Assembly: GCA_017399145.1 (NCBI GenBank)
Contig: JAFQEG010000040.1
Coordinates: 1-41,053 of the forward strand
Origin: Clostridia bacterium
Lineage (GTDB): Bacteria > Bacillota > Clostridia > Oscillospirales > CAG-272
Reading direction: 5' to 3'
Length of the DNA stretch: 41,053 nt
Numbering within the stretch: position 1 is the stretch's first letter; each line of letters starts with the position of its first letter. Under the pieces are notes generated by a model that worked only from the letters and a program-made list of their open reading frames with translations, searched no databases and had not been told where the DNA came from. Both the position numbers and the translations under genes were made by a program. Positions 22,664 through 29,102 of the stretch are shown one piece after another.

Positions 22664-25366
22664 TTATTCGATATCAAGATTCAAAAAATGCTTCAATGTT
22701 TTGTCTAATTGGTGATCTATGTCATCTTGGAATTGCTCTAACGAATGGAATAGTTCGTTAAGCATATTTTGTTTGAAATCTCTCATTTTTTGATAATACT
22801 CAATGAATTTTAATTGCATATCTTGATCTATTTTTCCGTTCTTTACGGGTACACAAATAACAATTTGCTCTAAATAACTATTATTTGCTTTAAATCTAAA
22901 ATCCAAAGAATATTGCTTTTTCATGTCTTGAATGTAGTAGTACACATACAAGGGGTTTATTTCTGAATTTTTGATAGAAAAAACCCTTCTAGATGTGTTG
23001 ATGTAAAATGGAGATTCATGGTAAAAAATATTCGTTCCGGCAGTACCGTCACCATCAGAAGCGAATGATATTAAAGGAGCCTCTTTTGAACATTTTAACG
23101 GTTCAGACTTGAATGAATTAAAATACGCTACGGGTTTTCTGGCGGCAGTATAAACAGGAATATCTTGAGGATTCTTGGTATCTAAAACAGCATATTGTTT
23201 TCTAGTAAGTCCTAACCCAAAAGGAATAAATTCAAAATTGCTTTCATCTGTTAAAGAAAAAGATATATATTCGGTATCGTCGTCTTTAATTTCGCCAATT
23301 AGTTCGTTCAATGAAGATTTAATATTTCTGAATTTTTGAACGACATGATCGATTTCTTCAATTATATCATCTGAGGTTAACTCTTTTTCTTCTTCTTTTA
23401 TCCCTAATTCGACTAATTCATTGTCGCTCCAATAATTTTCAATTAACCAATTTAAATTTGATTTTATTTTATTAAACTCAACCAATTTAATCCTTTTACT
23501 TGTTGATTGATATGAATCATTATCAAAAGCGAACTTTTTGTATTCTTTTGAGATTTCCAACAAATCATTTTCCGAACTAGGAATTCTATCCGAATCCAAT
23601 GTCTCTCCAATTTGACTAACTAACCCCAAGAAAACACTATTCTGTTGTAACACTTCGGGACTGCTCTTTTTTGTTAGGCATAAAATATATGTTTTCTTGC
23701 TAGTCGCATAAAATGTTTTTAGAGGCAAAGATATTATACCATTTACAAAGCATTCTGATATTATTTTTTCTTTTAAAGCATTATCTGTTGGACGATAAAA
23801 GAAGCCGTCTGGTAGAATTACAAAAGCTTTTCCGTTTGGCTTCAACTCGGCTATTATCTTTTGCAAAAACAGTCCTTCTTTTCCAATCGCTGTTGTATTG
23901 TAATGTTTTTTTAATGAGTGTCTTTCGTCTATATACTTTGTATATAATCCTTTTCCTGAAGAAATATATGGAGGGTTTGACATTATTAAATCATATCTAC
24001 ACTCATCCACAGTTTCCAAGGAACCTATAATACTTTTGTTATGCAATTCAAAGACATTTGAAAAAGTTTCAGAAAATCTTTCTGTCAAAGAAGAATTTTG
24101 AGCAACTAATTCGATCAATGTTATTAAATAATTTGCCTTTGCCAATATAATTGTCAGTTCATCATAGTCTGTTCCTCGATAATCAATAGAGGATAAAATG
24201 TCGCCGTTTTTTACACTATAATCAATTATTCCATTTGATCTTCTATTTAAAACCGTTTCCGAAATAAATCCTCCCACTCCGCAAGCTGGATCACAAACAG
24301 AAGATCCATTAGGCAGATTTTTAACATTTGCCATTTCAACTATAGCTTTTACCACATTTCTCGGTGTGAAAAATTGCGCTAATTGTTTTTTCCCCGTTGT
24401 GCTTTTTAAAAAATCTTCAAACAATCTACTTTTAAAAGCAGGATCGATATTATCTAGTCGACCATTCTCTTTGAAAGCTTTTAATACATCAAAAAACAAT
24501 TCGTCTTGATTTTGATCTTTTTTCAAACTTAAGCCATTAATTATAGTGGTTCCGTCTTTCCCTATAGGGAAAAGTTTTTTTATGTATGGACGAACGTTCG
24601 CAAGATAATATTTTAAACAATATCCTTTTCCTTTATCGTAAACCGTTTCAAAATCTATCGAATTGCCGTTCTCATCGAATTTTAATATTTTTTTGTCGCT
24701 CAAAAACTTAAAAATAAACAATTCGGTGAATGTCATTAAACATTTTTTAGGATCATCTCCGGTAGACATATATACAGATTGCCAAACTTTTTTTGCCAAT
24801 GCAGAAGGAGAAACCATTTGCGCAGGTCTAATTAGATGGTTACTTTCGGTAATTGTGCTAGAAAGCAGTTCTATTGTATTAATCGATTCGGCAGATGTTT
24901 GGTCAAAATATTCTTTAAAATAAGTATTATTCTCATTTCGAATAAAACAAAATCCTCGTTCTTTTTGCTCTTCATTATCAAAATATTTATAATCCCAATC
25001 CTTCTTGCTAGCTCTTGGATTTATCCAATAAAATTCAATTCCGTCAGTAATAATGCAAATTTTAGCGTTACATACTTGAGCGTAATTGTTGCATTGCTCG
25101 AATGCTATGTGTTTTTTATGTTCAGTATTAAATTCGCTAGGTTGTTTGTATTCAATAACGCAAATTACGATTGGGTTTTGTTTGTTCCTTCTGTCACAAA
25201 TCAGTGCGTCTGGACATTTGTTTCTATATTTGCCCCAATTCAACTTAGGAACTATTAAATTATTCTCAAGGTCTGCGAAATTTGTTTTACCTATATTGTA
25301 ATATTCATATTCACCGAAACGATCACCGTGTTTAAGGTACCTCTTCTGTATCAATTCTTCACTCAT
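22664..25366 (-). CDS. Single-chain restriction-modification-specificity protein (type IIG / type I-like)
   Basis: 900 aa. Residues about 20-120: nuclease domain with P52-D53 and E72-Y-K74, a PD-x18-ExK site of the HsdR_N type. Residues about 170-320: HsdM-type helical N-terminal region. Residues 325-560: N6-adenine methylase with motif I DPACGVGGF (359-367) and motif IV NPPY (464-467). Residues about 670-890: a type I S-like target-recognition domain followed by a coiled helix. No helicase/translocase motor is present, so it should cut near its site like type IIG enzymes, not translocate like type I. It overlaps the RHH gene by 8 nt. It is more AT-rich than neighbouring core genes, fitting acquisition by transfer. 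Confidence 0.88.
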   Translation of the reverse strand: MSEELIQKRYLKHGDRFGEYEYYNIGKTNFADLENNLIVPKLNWGKYRNKCPDALICDRRNKQNPIVICVIEYKQPSEFNTEHKKHIAFEQCNNYAQVCNAKICIITDGIEFYWINPRASKKDWDYKYFDNEEQKERGFCFIRNENNTYFKEYFDQTSAESINTIELLSSTITESNHLIRPAQMVSPSALAKKVWQSVYMSTGDDPKKCLMTFTELFIFKFLSDKKILKFDENGNSIDFETVYDKGKGYCLKYYLANVRPYIKKLFPIGKDGTTIINGLSLKKDQNQDELFFDVLKAFKENGRLDNIDPAFKSRLFEDFLKSTTGKKQLAQFFTPRNVVKAIVEMANVKNLPNGSSVCDPACGVGGFISETVLNRRSNGIIDYSVKNGDILSSIDYRGTDYDELTIILAKANYLITLIELVAQNSSLTERFSETFSNVFELHNKSIIGSLETVDECRYDLIMSNPPYISSGKGLYTKYIDERHSLKKHYNTTAIGKEGLFLQKIIAELKPNGKAFVILPDGFFYRPTDNALKEKIISECFVNGIISLPLKTFYATSKKTYILCLTKKSSPEVLQQNSVFLGLVSQIGETLDSDRIPSSENDLLEISKEYKKFAFDNDSYQSTSKRIKLVEFNKIKSNLNWLIENYWSDNELVELGIKEEEKELTSDDIIEEIDHVVQKFRNIKSSLNELIGEIKDDDTEYISFSLTDESNFEFIPFGLGLTRKQYAVLDTKNPQDIPVYTAARKPVAYFNSFKSEPLKCSKEAPLISFASDGDGTAGTNIFYHESPFYINTSRRVFSIKNSEINPLYVYYYIQDMKKQYSLDFRFKANNSYLEQIVICVPVKNGKIDQDMQLKFIEYYQKMRDFKQNMLNELFHSLEQFQDDIDHQLDKTLKHFLNLDIE

Positions 25367-25541
25367 GTTTTTTCTCCTTCAAATCCTTTGCGAGTATTTC
25401 AGTCAAATACTGATTAACGCTATATCCGCGCTCTTTTTTCTTTTTCTTTTGCACTACTTCCATCATTTGCTCGTAAAGCTCGGGCGGTAGCCGCAAGGGA
25501 ATCGGAATTTTTTGCTTTGTTGGGGTATCTGATTTATTCAC
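25359..25541 (-). CDS. Ribbon-helix-helix (Arc/MetJ-type) small DNA-binding protein, probable RM regulator
   Basis: 60 aa with a GTG start preceded by GGAGGTGG. The core PIPLRLPPELYEQMMEVV...GYSVNQYLTEILAKDL has the RHH pattern: a short beta-strand (IPLRL) and two helices, with SVNQYLTEIL as the second. A Lys-rich stretch (QKKKKKERG) separates them. It overlaps the start of the RM gene by 8 nt, so the two are coupled. A perfect dyad lies over the promoter just upstream, consistent with autorepression that delays the nuclease, the job done by C-proteins in other RM systems. That regulatory role is inference. Confidence 0.75.
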   Translation of the reverse strand: MNKSDTPTKQKIPIPLRLPPELYEQMMEVVQKKKKKERGYSVNQYLTEILAKDLKEKKHE

Positions 25542-25557
25542 AATCCCACCTCCATTT

Positions 25558-25609
25558 TGATATCATAATATCTTGATACTATGATATCATATAAGGAATA
25601 TTTTGTCAA
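25558..25609 (-). promoter_or_regulatory. RM operon promoter with dyad operator
   Basis: Minus strand: perfect -35 TTGACA (25609-25604), 17-bp spacer, -10 TATCAT (25586-25581). A 10-bp perfect inverted repeat, TGATATCATA (25558-25567) / TATGATATCA (25580-25589), covers the -10 and the transcription start. Each arm contains the palindrome TGATATCA. This is a natural operator for the adjoining RHH protein. Confidence 0.7.
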
Positions 25610-25620
25610 GAATTTTAAAC

Positions 25621-25649
25621 AAAAAAGTGCATAGGAGGTTCCTATGCAC
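25621..25649 (-). terminator. Minus-strand terminator upstream of the RM operon
   Basis: Perfect 10-bp stem GTGCATAGGA / TCCTATGCAC with a 3-nt loop; on the minus strand it ends in TTTTTT. It insulates the RM promoter from transcription out of the tRNA cluster. Confidence 0.75.
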
Positions 25650-25671
25650 AAGGTGGTAGTATTCAGTTTCG

Positions 25672-25690
25672 GGAAGTTCAAATCCCGTAA
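25672..25690 (+). repeat. Inverted copy of the tRNA-like core
   Basis: Contains GTTCAAATCCCGTAAG, identical over 16 bases to the minus-strand sequence at 22633-22660, here on the plus strand. After a few different bases both continue into AATATCTTTTT. The two copies flank the RM operon in opposite orientation. A small CGGGA/TCCCG hairpin is formed locally. Confidence 0.5.
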
Positions 25691-25741
25691 GTGTTTAATA
25701 TCTTTTTCTCACGACTATGTGAGAAAAGGGGAGAGAAACAA

Positions 25742-25767
25742 AAAAACCTTGAAAATCAAGGCTTTTC
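25742..25767. terminator. Hairpin terminator beside the displaced tRNA-Met end
   Basis: AAAACCTTGA / TCAAGGCTTTT with an AAA loop. Read on the minus strand it follows the extra tRNA-Met 3' end at 25797-25817, so it may be the tRNA's original terminator. Bases 25818-26030 hold an imperfect hairpin (GTTAACTAAAGTTAAC) and no clear gene. Confidence 0.65.
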
Positions 25768-25796
25768 GCGGCTATATCTTTTTTATGGCCCTTACT

Positions 25797-25817
25797 TGGG
25801 TGCGGAGGTGGGATTTG
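25797..25817 (-). repeat. Duplicate of the tRNA-Met 3' end
   Basis: Identical over 21 bases to 26073-26093 (the last 21 nt of the initiator tRNA with CCA), in the same orientation, 276 bp away. It is followed, on the minus strand, by its own hairpin terminator. This is the signature left by an element inserted at a tRNA 3' end. Confidence 0.75.
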
Positions 25818-26030
25818 TTTGAGAGGTCAATATAGTTGGTGCGAACACATCCCACTCCTGTCGCATAGTCGTCTAAGACGTTAACTAAAGTTAACTTCTT
25901 ATACTCCTTGCTTTGAGGAGAGAACTTAGGAGAAAACAATACTCAATTGTTTTCTCCGTCGTTCCCCAACGAGCTACGCTCGTCGGCATAACCCGAGGTG
26001 ATGTGCAAAGCCTTCTCTGCACACAGGAGA

Positions 26031-26070
26031 ATAACAAAAAGGACACTCGATTGAGTGTCCTTTTTGTTAT
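26031..26070 (-). terminator. Terminator of the tRNA-Leu/tRNA-Met transcript
   Basis: Perfect 18-bp arms ATAACAAAAAGGACACTC / GAGTGTCCTTTTTGTTAT with a GATT loop, two bases after the tRNA-Met CCA end on the minus strand. Confidence 0.9.
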
Positions 26071-26072
26071 TC

Positions 26073-26150
<78 letters not shown>

Positions 26151-26176
26151 ATGTTTTGTTGTTACAAGGAATCTTA

Positions 26177-26263
26177 TGGTGCCGATGACCGGACTTGAAC
26201 CGGTACGAGATTGCTCCCGAGGGATTTTAAGTCCCTTGCGTCTGCCGATTCCGCCACATCGGC
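26177..26263 (-). tRNA. tRNA-Leu (TAA)
   Basis: 87 nt with encoded CCA. Acceptor GCCGATG / CATCGGC, anticodon loop CTTAAAA giving anticodon TAA, long class II variable arm (CGGGAGCAATCTCG), T-loop TTCAAGT. First gene of the two-tRNA minus-strand transcript. Confidence 0.95.
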
Positions 26264-26277
26264 TTGTGTGCTTGTAT

Positions 26278-26306
26278 AGTATATCATAGTTTTCTTTGTC
26301 TGTCAA
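26278..26306 (-). promoter_or_regulatory. Promoter of the tRNA-Leu/tRNA-Met operon
   Basis: Minus strand: perfect TTGACA (26306-26301), 17-bp spacer, TATACT (26283-26278), 15 bases before the tRNA-Leu 5' end. Confidence 0.85.
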
Positions 26307-26436
26307 GTGTTTTTTTCATTTTTTTATCAAGTCCAAACAAGCCCTTTCAGGTTACATTAAAGTATATTCCGTTGATATTTATTTTATTCACTTTTTTATA
26401 AATACCGAGAATTTTTTAATTATTTGCAAAAACCTA

Positions 26437-26465
26437 TTGCAATTTGATAAAACTTATGCTATAAT
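26437..26465 (+). promoter_or_regulatory. Promoter of tRNA-Trp
   Basis: TTGCAA (26437-26442), 17-bp spacer, TATAAT (26460-26465), 18 bases before the tRNA-Trp 5' end. Confidence 0.8.
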
Positions 26466-26482
26466 TCATAGGTAAAATTTAT

Positions 26483-26558
26483 AGGGGTGTAGTTCAGTCG
26501 GTAGAACACCAGTCTCCAAAACTGGGTGTCCAGGGTTCGAGTCCTTGCGCCCCTGCCA
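26483..26558 (+). tRNA. tRNA-Trp (CCA)
   Basis: 76 nt with encoded CCA. Acceptor AGGGGTG / CGCCCCT, discriminator G, anticodon loop CTCCAAA giving anticodon CCA. T-stem CAGGG/CCTTG. Its last 25 bases are the left attachment core of the integrated element; the gene is complete because the element supplies the 3' end. Confidence 0.95.
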
Positions 26559-26560
26559 AA
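26534..26560 (+). repeat. attL core (tRNA-Trp 3' end)
   Basis: 27 bases from GGTTCGAGTCC to CTGCCAAA, identical to 30138-30164. It overlaps the T-arm, acceptor and CCA end of tRNA-Trp. Confidence 0.92.
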
Positions 26561-26564
26561 GACT

Positions 26565-26606
26565 AAAGCCTTGTAATTACTGAAAATTCAGTTATTACAA
26601 GGCTTT
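26565..26606 (+). terminator. Element-borne terminator for tRNA-Trp
   Basis: 20-bp arms AAAGCCTTGTAATTACTGAA / TTCAGTTATTACAAGGCTTT with a single mismatch, then TTTCTTTATTTTTT. It replaces the host terminator, which now stands after attR. Confidence 0.85.
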
Positions 26607-26620
26607 TTCTTTATTTTTTG

Positions 26621-26686
26621 CATTCCTTTTCATTCCTTTACATTCCGTTTTATTACTTGCATTTTTTCGTCAAAATTTCGTCAAAA
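26621..26686 (+). other. Integrase arm-type repeats
   Basis: CATTCC occurs three times at 10-bp spacing (26621, 26631, 26641), then TTTCGTCAAAA twice in tandem at 11-bp spacing (26665-26686). Spacing near one helical turn next to the attachment core fits binding by the integrase N-terminal domain or an excisionase. Confidence 0.6.
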
Positions 26687-26707
26687 TTATATTAGTTTTT
26701 GCCACTA

Positions 26708-26766
26708 AAAAATGGAAAAAGAAAATGACACCACATATTAAAGTGTCATTTTCTTTTTCCATTTTT
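26708..26766. repeat. Perfect 24-bp inverted repeat (hairpin)
   Basis: AAAAATGGAAAAAGAAAATG... (26708-26731) and its exact complement (26743-26766) around an 11-base loop. Far longer than an ordinary terminator; T-runs on both strands allow it to stop transcription both ways. Confidence 0.85.
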
Positions 26767-26783
26767 CTATACGTTTTATTTTT

Positions 26784-26945
26784 TCACTCCGTGGGCACTC
26801 GCCGAGGGCAGAAGGGTTGCGCCCTTTTGTCGCACCCTTCGGGTGTAAGTGTGGGTGCGTTTTTGCCAAGGCGTCAAGAGTTTTCTCGGCATAAAATTTT
26901 ATTCCAATTTCCTCTTGACACCTTTAGTTTGGGTGCGTTGATTTT
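26784..26945. other. GC-rich structured non-coding segment inside the AT-rich element
   Basis: Contains nested inverted repeats: CACCC-TTC-GGGTG (26833-26846 region), CGCACCC/GGGTGCG around it, and GGCGTCAAGAG (26870-26880) / CTCTTGACACC (26911-26921). GGGTGCGTT occurs twice. No codon-like ORF on either strand is credible. Base composition is unlike the rest of the element, so it is a candidate structured RNA or protein-binding region. Confidence 0.45.
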
Positions 26946-27038
26946 TCATTTTTCCATATCCATTGATTGATTTAGAAACTTTGTTTTAAAGTTAAAAAAT
27001 ACCAAGATAAAAAACAACAAACAAAGCAATCGGTTTTT

Positions 27039-27090
27039 ATTAAGTATTTTATTTTAAATACTTTATTATTAAGTATTTTATTATTATATA
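27039..27090. repeat. AT-rich AAGTATTTTATT repeats
   Basis: AAGTATTTTATT occurs twice in direct orientation with an inverted AATACTTTATT between, forming an almost pure A/T stretch immediately before the 15-bp iterons. This resembles the AT-rich unwinding region that accompanies iteron origins. Confidence 0.5.
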
Positions 27091-27110
27091 TTTAATTAAG
27101 TGAGGTTTTA

Positions 27111-27170
27111 CAATATGTTGAAAAACAATATGTTGAAAAACAAGACGTTGAAAAACAAGATGTTGAAAAA
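27111..27170. repeat. Four 15-bp iteron-like direct repeats
   Basis: CAATATGTTGAAAAA twice, then CAAGACGTTGAAAAA and CAAGATGTTGAAAAA, with no gaps. Inverted partial copies (TTTTTCAAC) follow at 27188-27204. Non-coding. Period 15 is a multiple of 3, but no ribosome site or longer frame supports translation. Confidence 0.85.
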
Positions 27171-27335
27171 CCGCACTTGTTTTTCATTTTTCAACATTTT
27201 TAAATTCATTTCAAATGAGCATTAGAATCGCACTTTATTAAACACAAAATAACATGTTACAAATTATGAACAAATTATTAAATGAGCATTAGGCGTGTGC
27301 TTGTCTTGATACGAGTAACAACAAAACAATAAAAT

Positions 27336-27402
27336 AAAAAACCGAGGCAAAACGAAAAATGCTAAACCGCTTTTTTTCGTTTTGCCTCATCTCGGTTTTT
27401 AA
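27336..27402. repeat. Long imperfect hairpin
   Basis: AAAAACCGAG...CTCGGTTTTT outer arms and GCAAAACGAAAAA / TTTTTCGTTTTGC inner arms around a short loop, about 66 bases in all. It sits just beyond the end of the repressor gene and may end its minus-strand transcript or act as a single-strand structure. Confidence 0.7.
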
Positions 27403-27404
27403 TA

Positions 27405-27458
27405 TTTTAGTTGTGTTTTAGTTGTGTTTTAGTTGTGTTTTTGTTGTGTTTTAGTTGG
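27405..27458. repeat. Five 11-bp tandem repeats
   Basis: TTTTAGTTGTG repeated almost exactly five times (the fourth unit has A to T, the fifth ends in GG). Located between the hairpin and the 3' end of the repressor gene. Confidence 0.85.
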
Positions 27459-27486
27459 TTAAAATTCTATCGCACACGTAGTATAA

Positions 27487-27771
27487 TTATATTAAATTAT
27501 AAAATAATTCGTTTACATCAATTGCAAAAATTATAGACAGTATTAGTATATAATAACAACTTGGTTCCCTTGTACCTTGTTCCCAATTTGCGTAGGTGCT
27601 AACTCTCAAATTTAATTGTTCAGCAACTTCTTTTTGCGTTAAACCTTTTTTTAGTCTTATTTCTTTTAATCTTTTAGCAAAATTTTGTCTAAATAATGCT
27701 TGGTTTTGATTTTCTTGTTTTTTTAAATTTTCTATTTTTTCTACTAAAATATTTTTCTCTAATTCTTTCAT
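27487..27771 (-). CDS. Cro/CI-type XRE helix-turn-helix repressor
   Basis: 94 aa. Residues 33-90 carry the XRE fold: RLKEIRLKKGLTQKEVAEQL (helices 1-2) then NLRVSTYANWEQGTREPS (recognition helix and turn). Residues 1-28 are a Lys/Glu-rich, coiled-coil-like extension, possibly for dimerisation; there is no CI-type C-terminal domain. It diverges from the S24-fold gene, with two matching operators between them. The ribosome site is GGTGA before the ATG. Most likely the element's master repressor. Confidence 0.85.
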   Translation of the reverse strand: MKELEKNILVEKIENLKKQENQNQALFRQNFAKRLKEIRLKKGLTQKEVAEQLNLRVSTYANWEQGTREPSCYYILILSIIFAIDVNELFYNLI

Positions 27772-27795
27772 AATTCACCAAATTAAATAAAACTA

Positions 27796-27846
27796 TTGAC
27801 AAATACACACTTTGTGTATATAATGGTAATGTACACGTTACGTGTA
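27796..27846 (+). promoter_or_regulatory. Consensus promoter with twin repressor operators
   Basis: Perfect -35 TTGACA (27796-27801), 17-bp spacer, perfect -10 TATAAT (27819-27824). The spacer contains a perfect dyad ATACACA-CTT-TGTGTAT (27803-27819). A second dyad, TACACG-TTA-CGTGTA (27832-27846), lies at the start site. Both fit TACAC-N5-GTGTA. Such a strong promoter must be tightly repressed in the integrated state. Confidence 0.85.
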
Positions 27847-27922
27847 TAAAGTCATTTGTTTTTATTTATTTTAACACAGAAAAAAAACAAAGTCAACAAA
27901 TTAAAAAGAAAGGTGTAAAACA

Positions 27923-28261
27923 ATGAAAAAAAAGTATTATGAAACACAAATTCCAAACAAAGAAACAGAAAAAGCAAATTTCTGCATTGCTATTAAAGAC
28001 GATTCCTTAATAGACTTTAACATAAAAAAAGGAAGTTACCTTTTAGTAAAAGCACAAAACACTATTGAAAATGGAAATTTAATTGTTTTTTCAGTAGATA
28101 ATAACATTTTAATTTCTCGTGTGTTTTTTTATGAAAATAATGCGATTTTAACCAATGGTTACAATGACAAAGAACCATTGACAATAAAAAAAGAAAGTCT
28201 TTTAAAAGACTTAAAAATTTTAGGTAAAGTAATTGCGTGTCAATTTCCTATTGAACTTTAG
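27923..28261 (+). CDS. Stand-alone S24/LexA-type C-terminal domain protein without catalytic lysine
   Basis: 112 aa. The sequence follows the LexA/UmuD/CI C-terminal fold: KDDSLIDFNIKKGSYLLVKA (catalytic-serine region, S28), ENGNLIVFSVDNNILISRVFF, and the closing KDLKILGKVIACQFP. In LexA and UmuD the catalytic lysine stands 37 residues after the serine; here that position is S65 (ISR instead of VKR), so self-cleavage is unlikely. There is no helix-turn-helix. AAAGGTG precedes the ATG. First gene of the lytic-direction operon. It may pair with the divergent HTH protein, or act as an anti-repressor; both are inference. Confidence 0.75.
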   Translation: MKKKYYETQIPNKETEKANFCIAIKDDSLIDFNIKKGSYLLVKAQNTIENGNLIVFSVDNNILISRVFFYENNAILTNGYNDKEPLTIKKESLLKDLKILGKVIACQFPIEL

Positions 28262-28274
28262 AAAGGAGAGTATT

Positions 28275-28451
28275 ATGAAAGAAATAACACAAATCACATT
28301 GACAGACGAAGAACTCGAAATGTTATCGTTTTCAGTTAATTTTTTAAACTATCTTTTAGAAAAGACAGAAAATTTAGAAATTACAAAAGATAAATTCGAA
28401 GAACTGAACGAAACATTAAACAAAACTAAAACACATAAAATAGGTTTTTAA
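28275..28451 (+). CDS. Small acidic protein of unknown function
   Basis: 58 aa from the ATG at 28275, with AAAGGAGAG 5 nt upstream. Begins MKEITQITLTDEELEMLS. Predicted to be almost wholly helical and acidic, with no known motif. It is placed where small integrative elements usually encode an excisionase or replication helper, but it lacks the basic winged-helix look of an excisionase. 13 nt after the S24-fold gene. Confidence 0.65.
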   Translation: MKEITQITLTDEELEMLSFSVNFLNYLLEKTENLEITKDKFEELNETLNKTKTHKIGF

Positions 28452-28466
28452 GGAAAGGAAAAAACA

Positions 28467-29102
28467 ATGATAAAATTTTTCAAAGAATTAATTGAAGACG
28501 ATAAGAAACAAAATGAAATTAGAAAAATCAAAGAGGAACGAGATAATATTTTTCGTTATACCGTAATTGGTCGGAAGTACAGACCTACAGAAGAACAGTA
28601 TTACAAATTTGAACATAGAAATATACATTTCGGTGTAGATTTATCATTTTACAAAAATGACACATTTAAAGATTGCAAAAAATTATTAGATTTCAATGGG
28701 GAAAATTTATACGTTTATGGTTCAAATGAACAAATTCAAATTAAAGAAAGAGCTATAGAATTATTTAAACAATATGGTATTAGGTGGAGAGACATTGTCT
28801 TATTTTGGTGTGAAGAAAATGACAAAGATTTCAATGCTATAATGAAAGAATATAAAATTGACATTATAGCAAATTTAATTTTTAATTTCGAGCCTGACTA
28901 TCTAATAGATGCAACTGAGCAACACATTGAAAATTTTATAAATGACAATTATATTTCAATAGATATTTTGACAAAAGCAGAAAACAAAGAATTAAAAGAA
29001 TATTTACTGAAAAGTATTTTTGAATTTGCACATTCAAAAAAATTTATACCGAATAATATTTACACGGAGTACGAAAATGATAAAAAAAAGAAAAGATGGT
29101 AG
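28467..29102 (+). CDS. Unknown 211-aa element protein
   Basis: AAGGAAAGG precedes the ATG. The N-terminal 40 residues are highly charged (EDDKKQNEIRKIKEERD). The remainder mixes helices and short strands (RWRDIVLFWCEENDKDFN), and the C-terminus is basic (YENDKKKKRW). No catalytic motif is recognised. Its 3' end overlaps the integrase start by 26 nt, implying coupled translation. As the largest non-integrase protein of the element, it is the best candidate for its main function, such as replication, interference or defence, but nothing in sequence decides. Confidence 0.65.
   Translation: MIKFFKELIEDDKKQNEIRKIKEERDNIFRYTVIGRKYRPTEEQYYKFEHRNIHFGVDLSFYKNDTFKDCKKLLDFNGENLYVYGSNEQIQIKERAIELFKQYGIRWRDIVLFWCEENDKDFNAIMKEYKIDIIANLIFNFEPDYLIDATEQHIENFINDNYISIDILTKAENKELKEYLLKSIFEFAHSKKFIPNNIYTEYENDKKKKRW

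Noticed and set aside
25660-25700. Complete tRNA gene around TTCAAATCCCG on the plus strand
   Set aside because: Only a T-loop-like hairpin; no acceptor partner, D-arm or anticodon arm in the right places.
26725-26970. 81-aa ORF in the integrative element
   Set aside because: Runs through a perfect hairpin and a GC-rich structured stretch, has no ribosome site and no protein-like pattern.
27111-27170. Coding 5-residue protein repeat
   Set aside because: Although 15 bp is divisible by 3, no start signal or longer frame includes the repeats.
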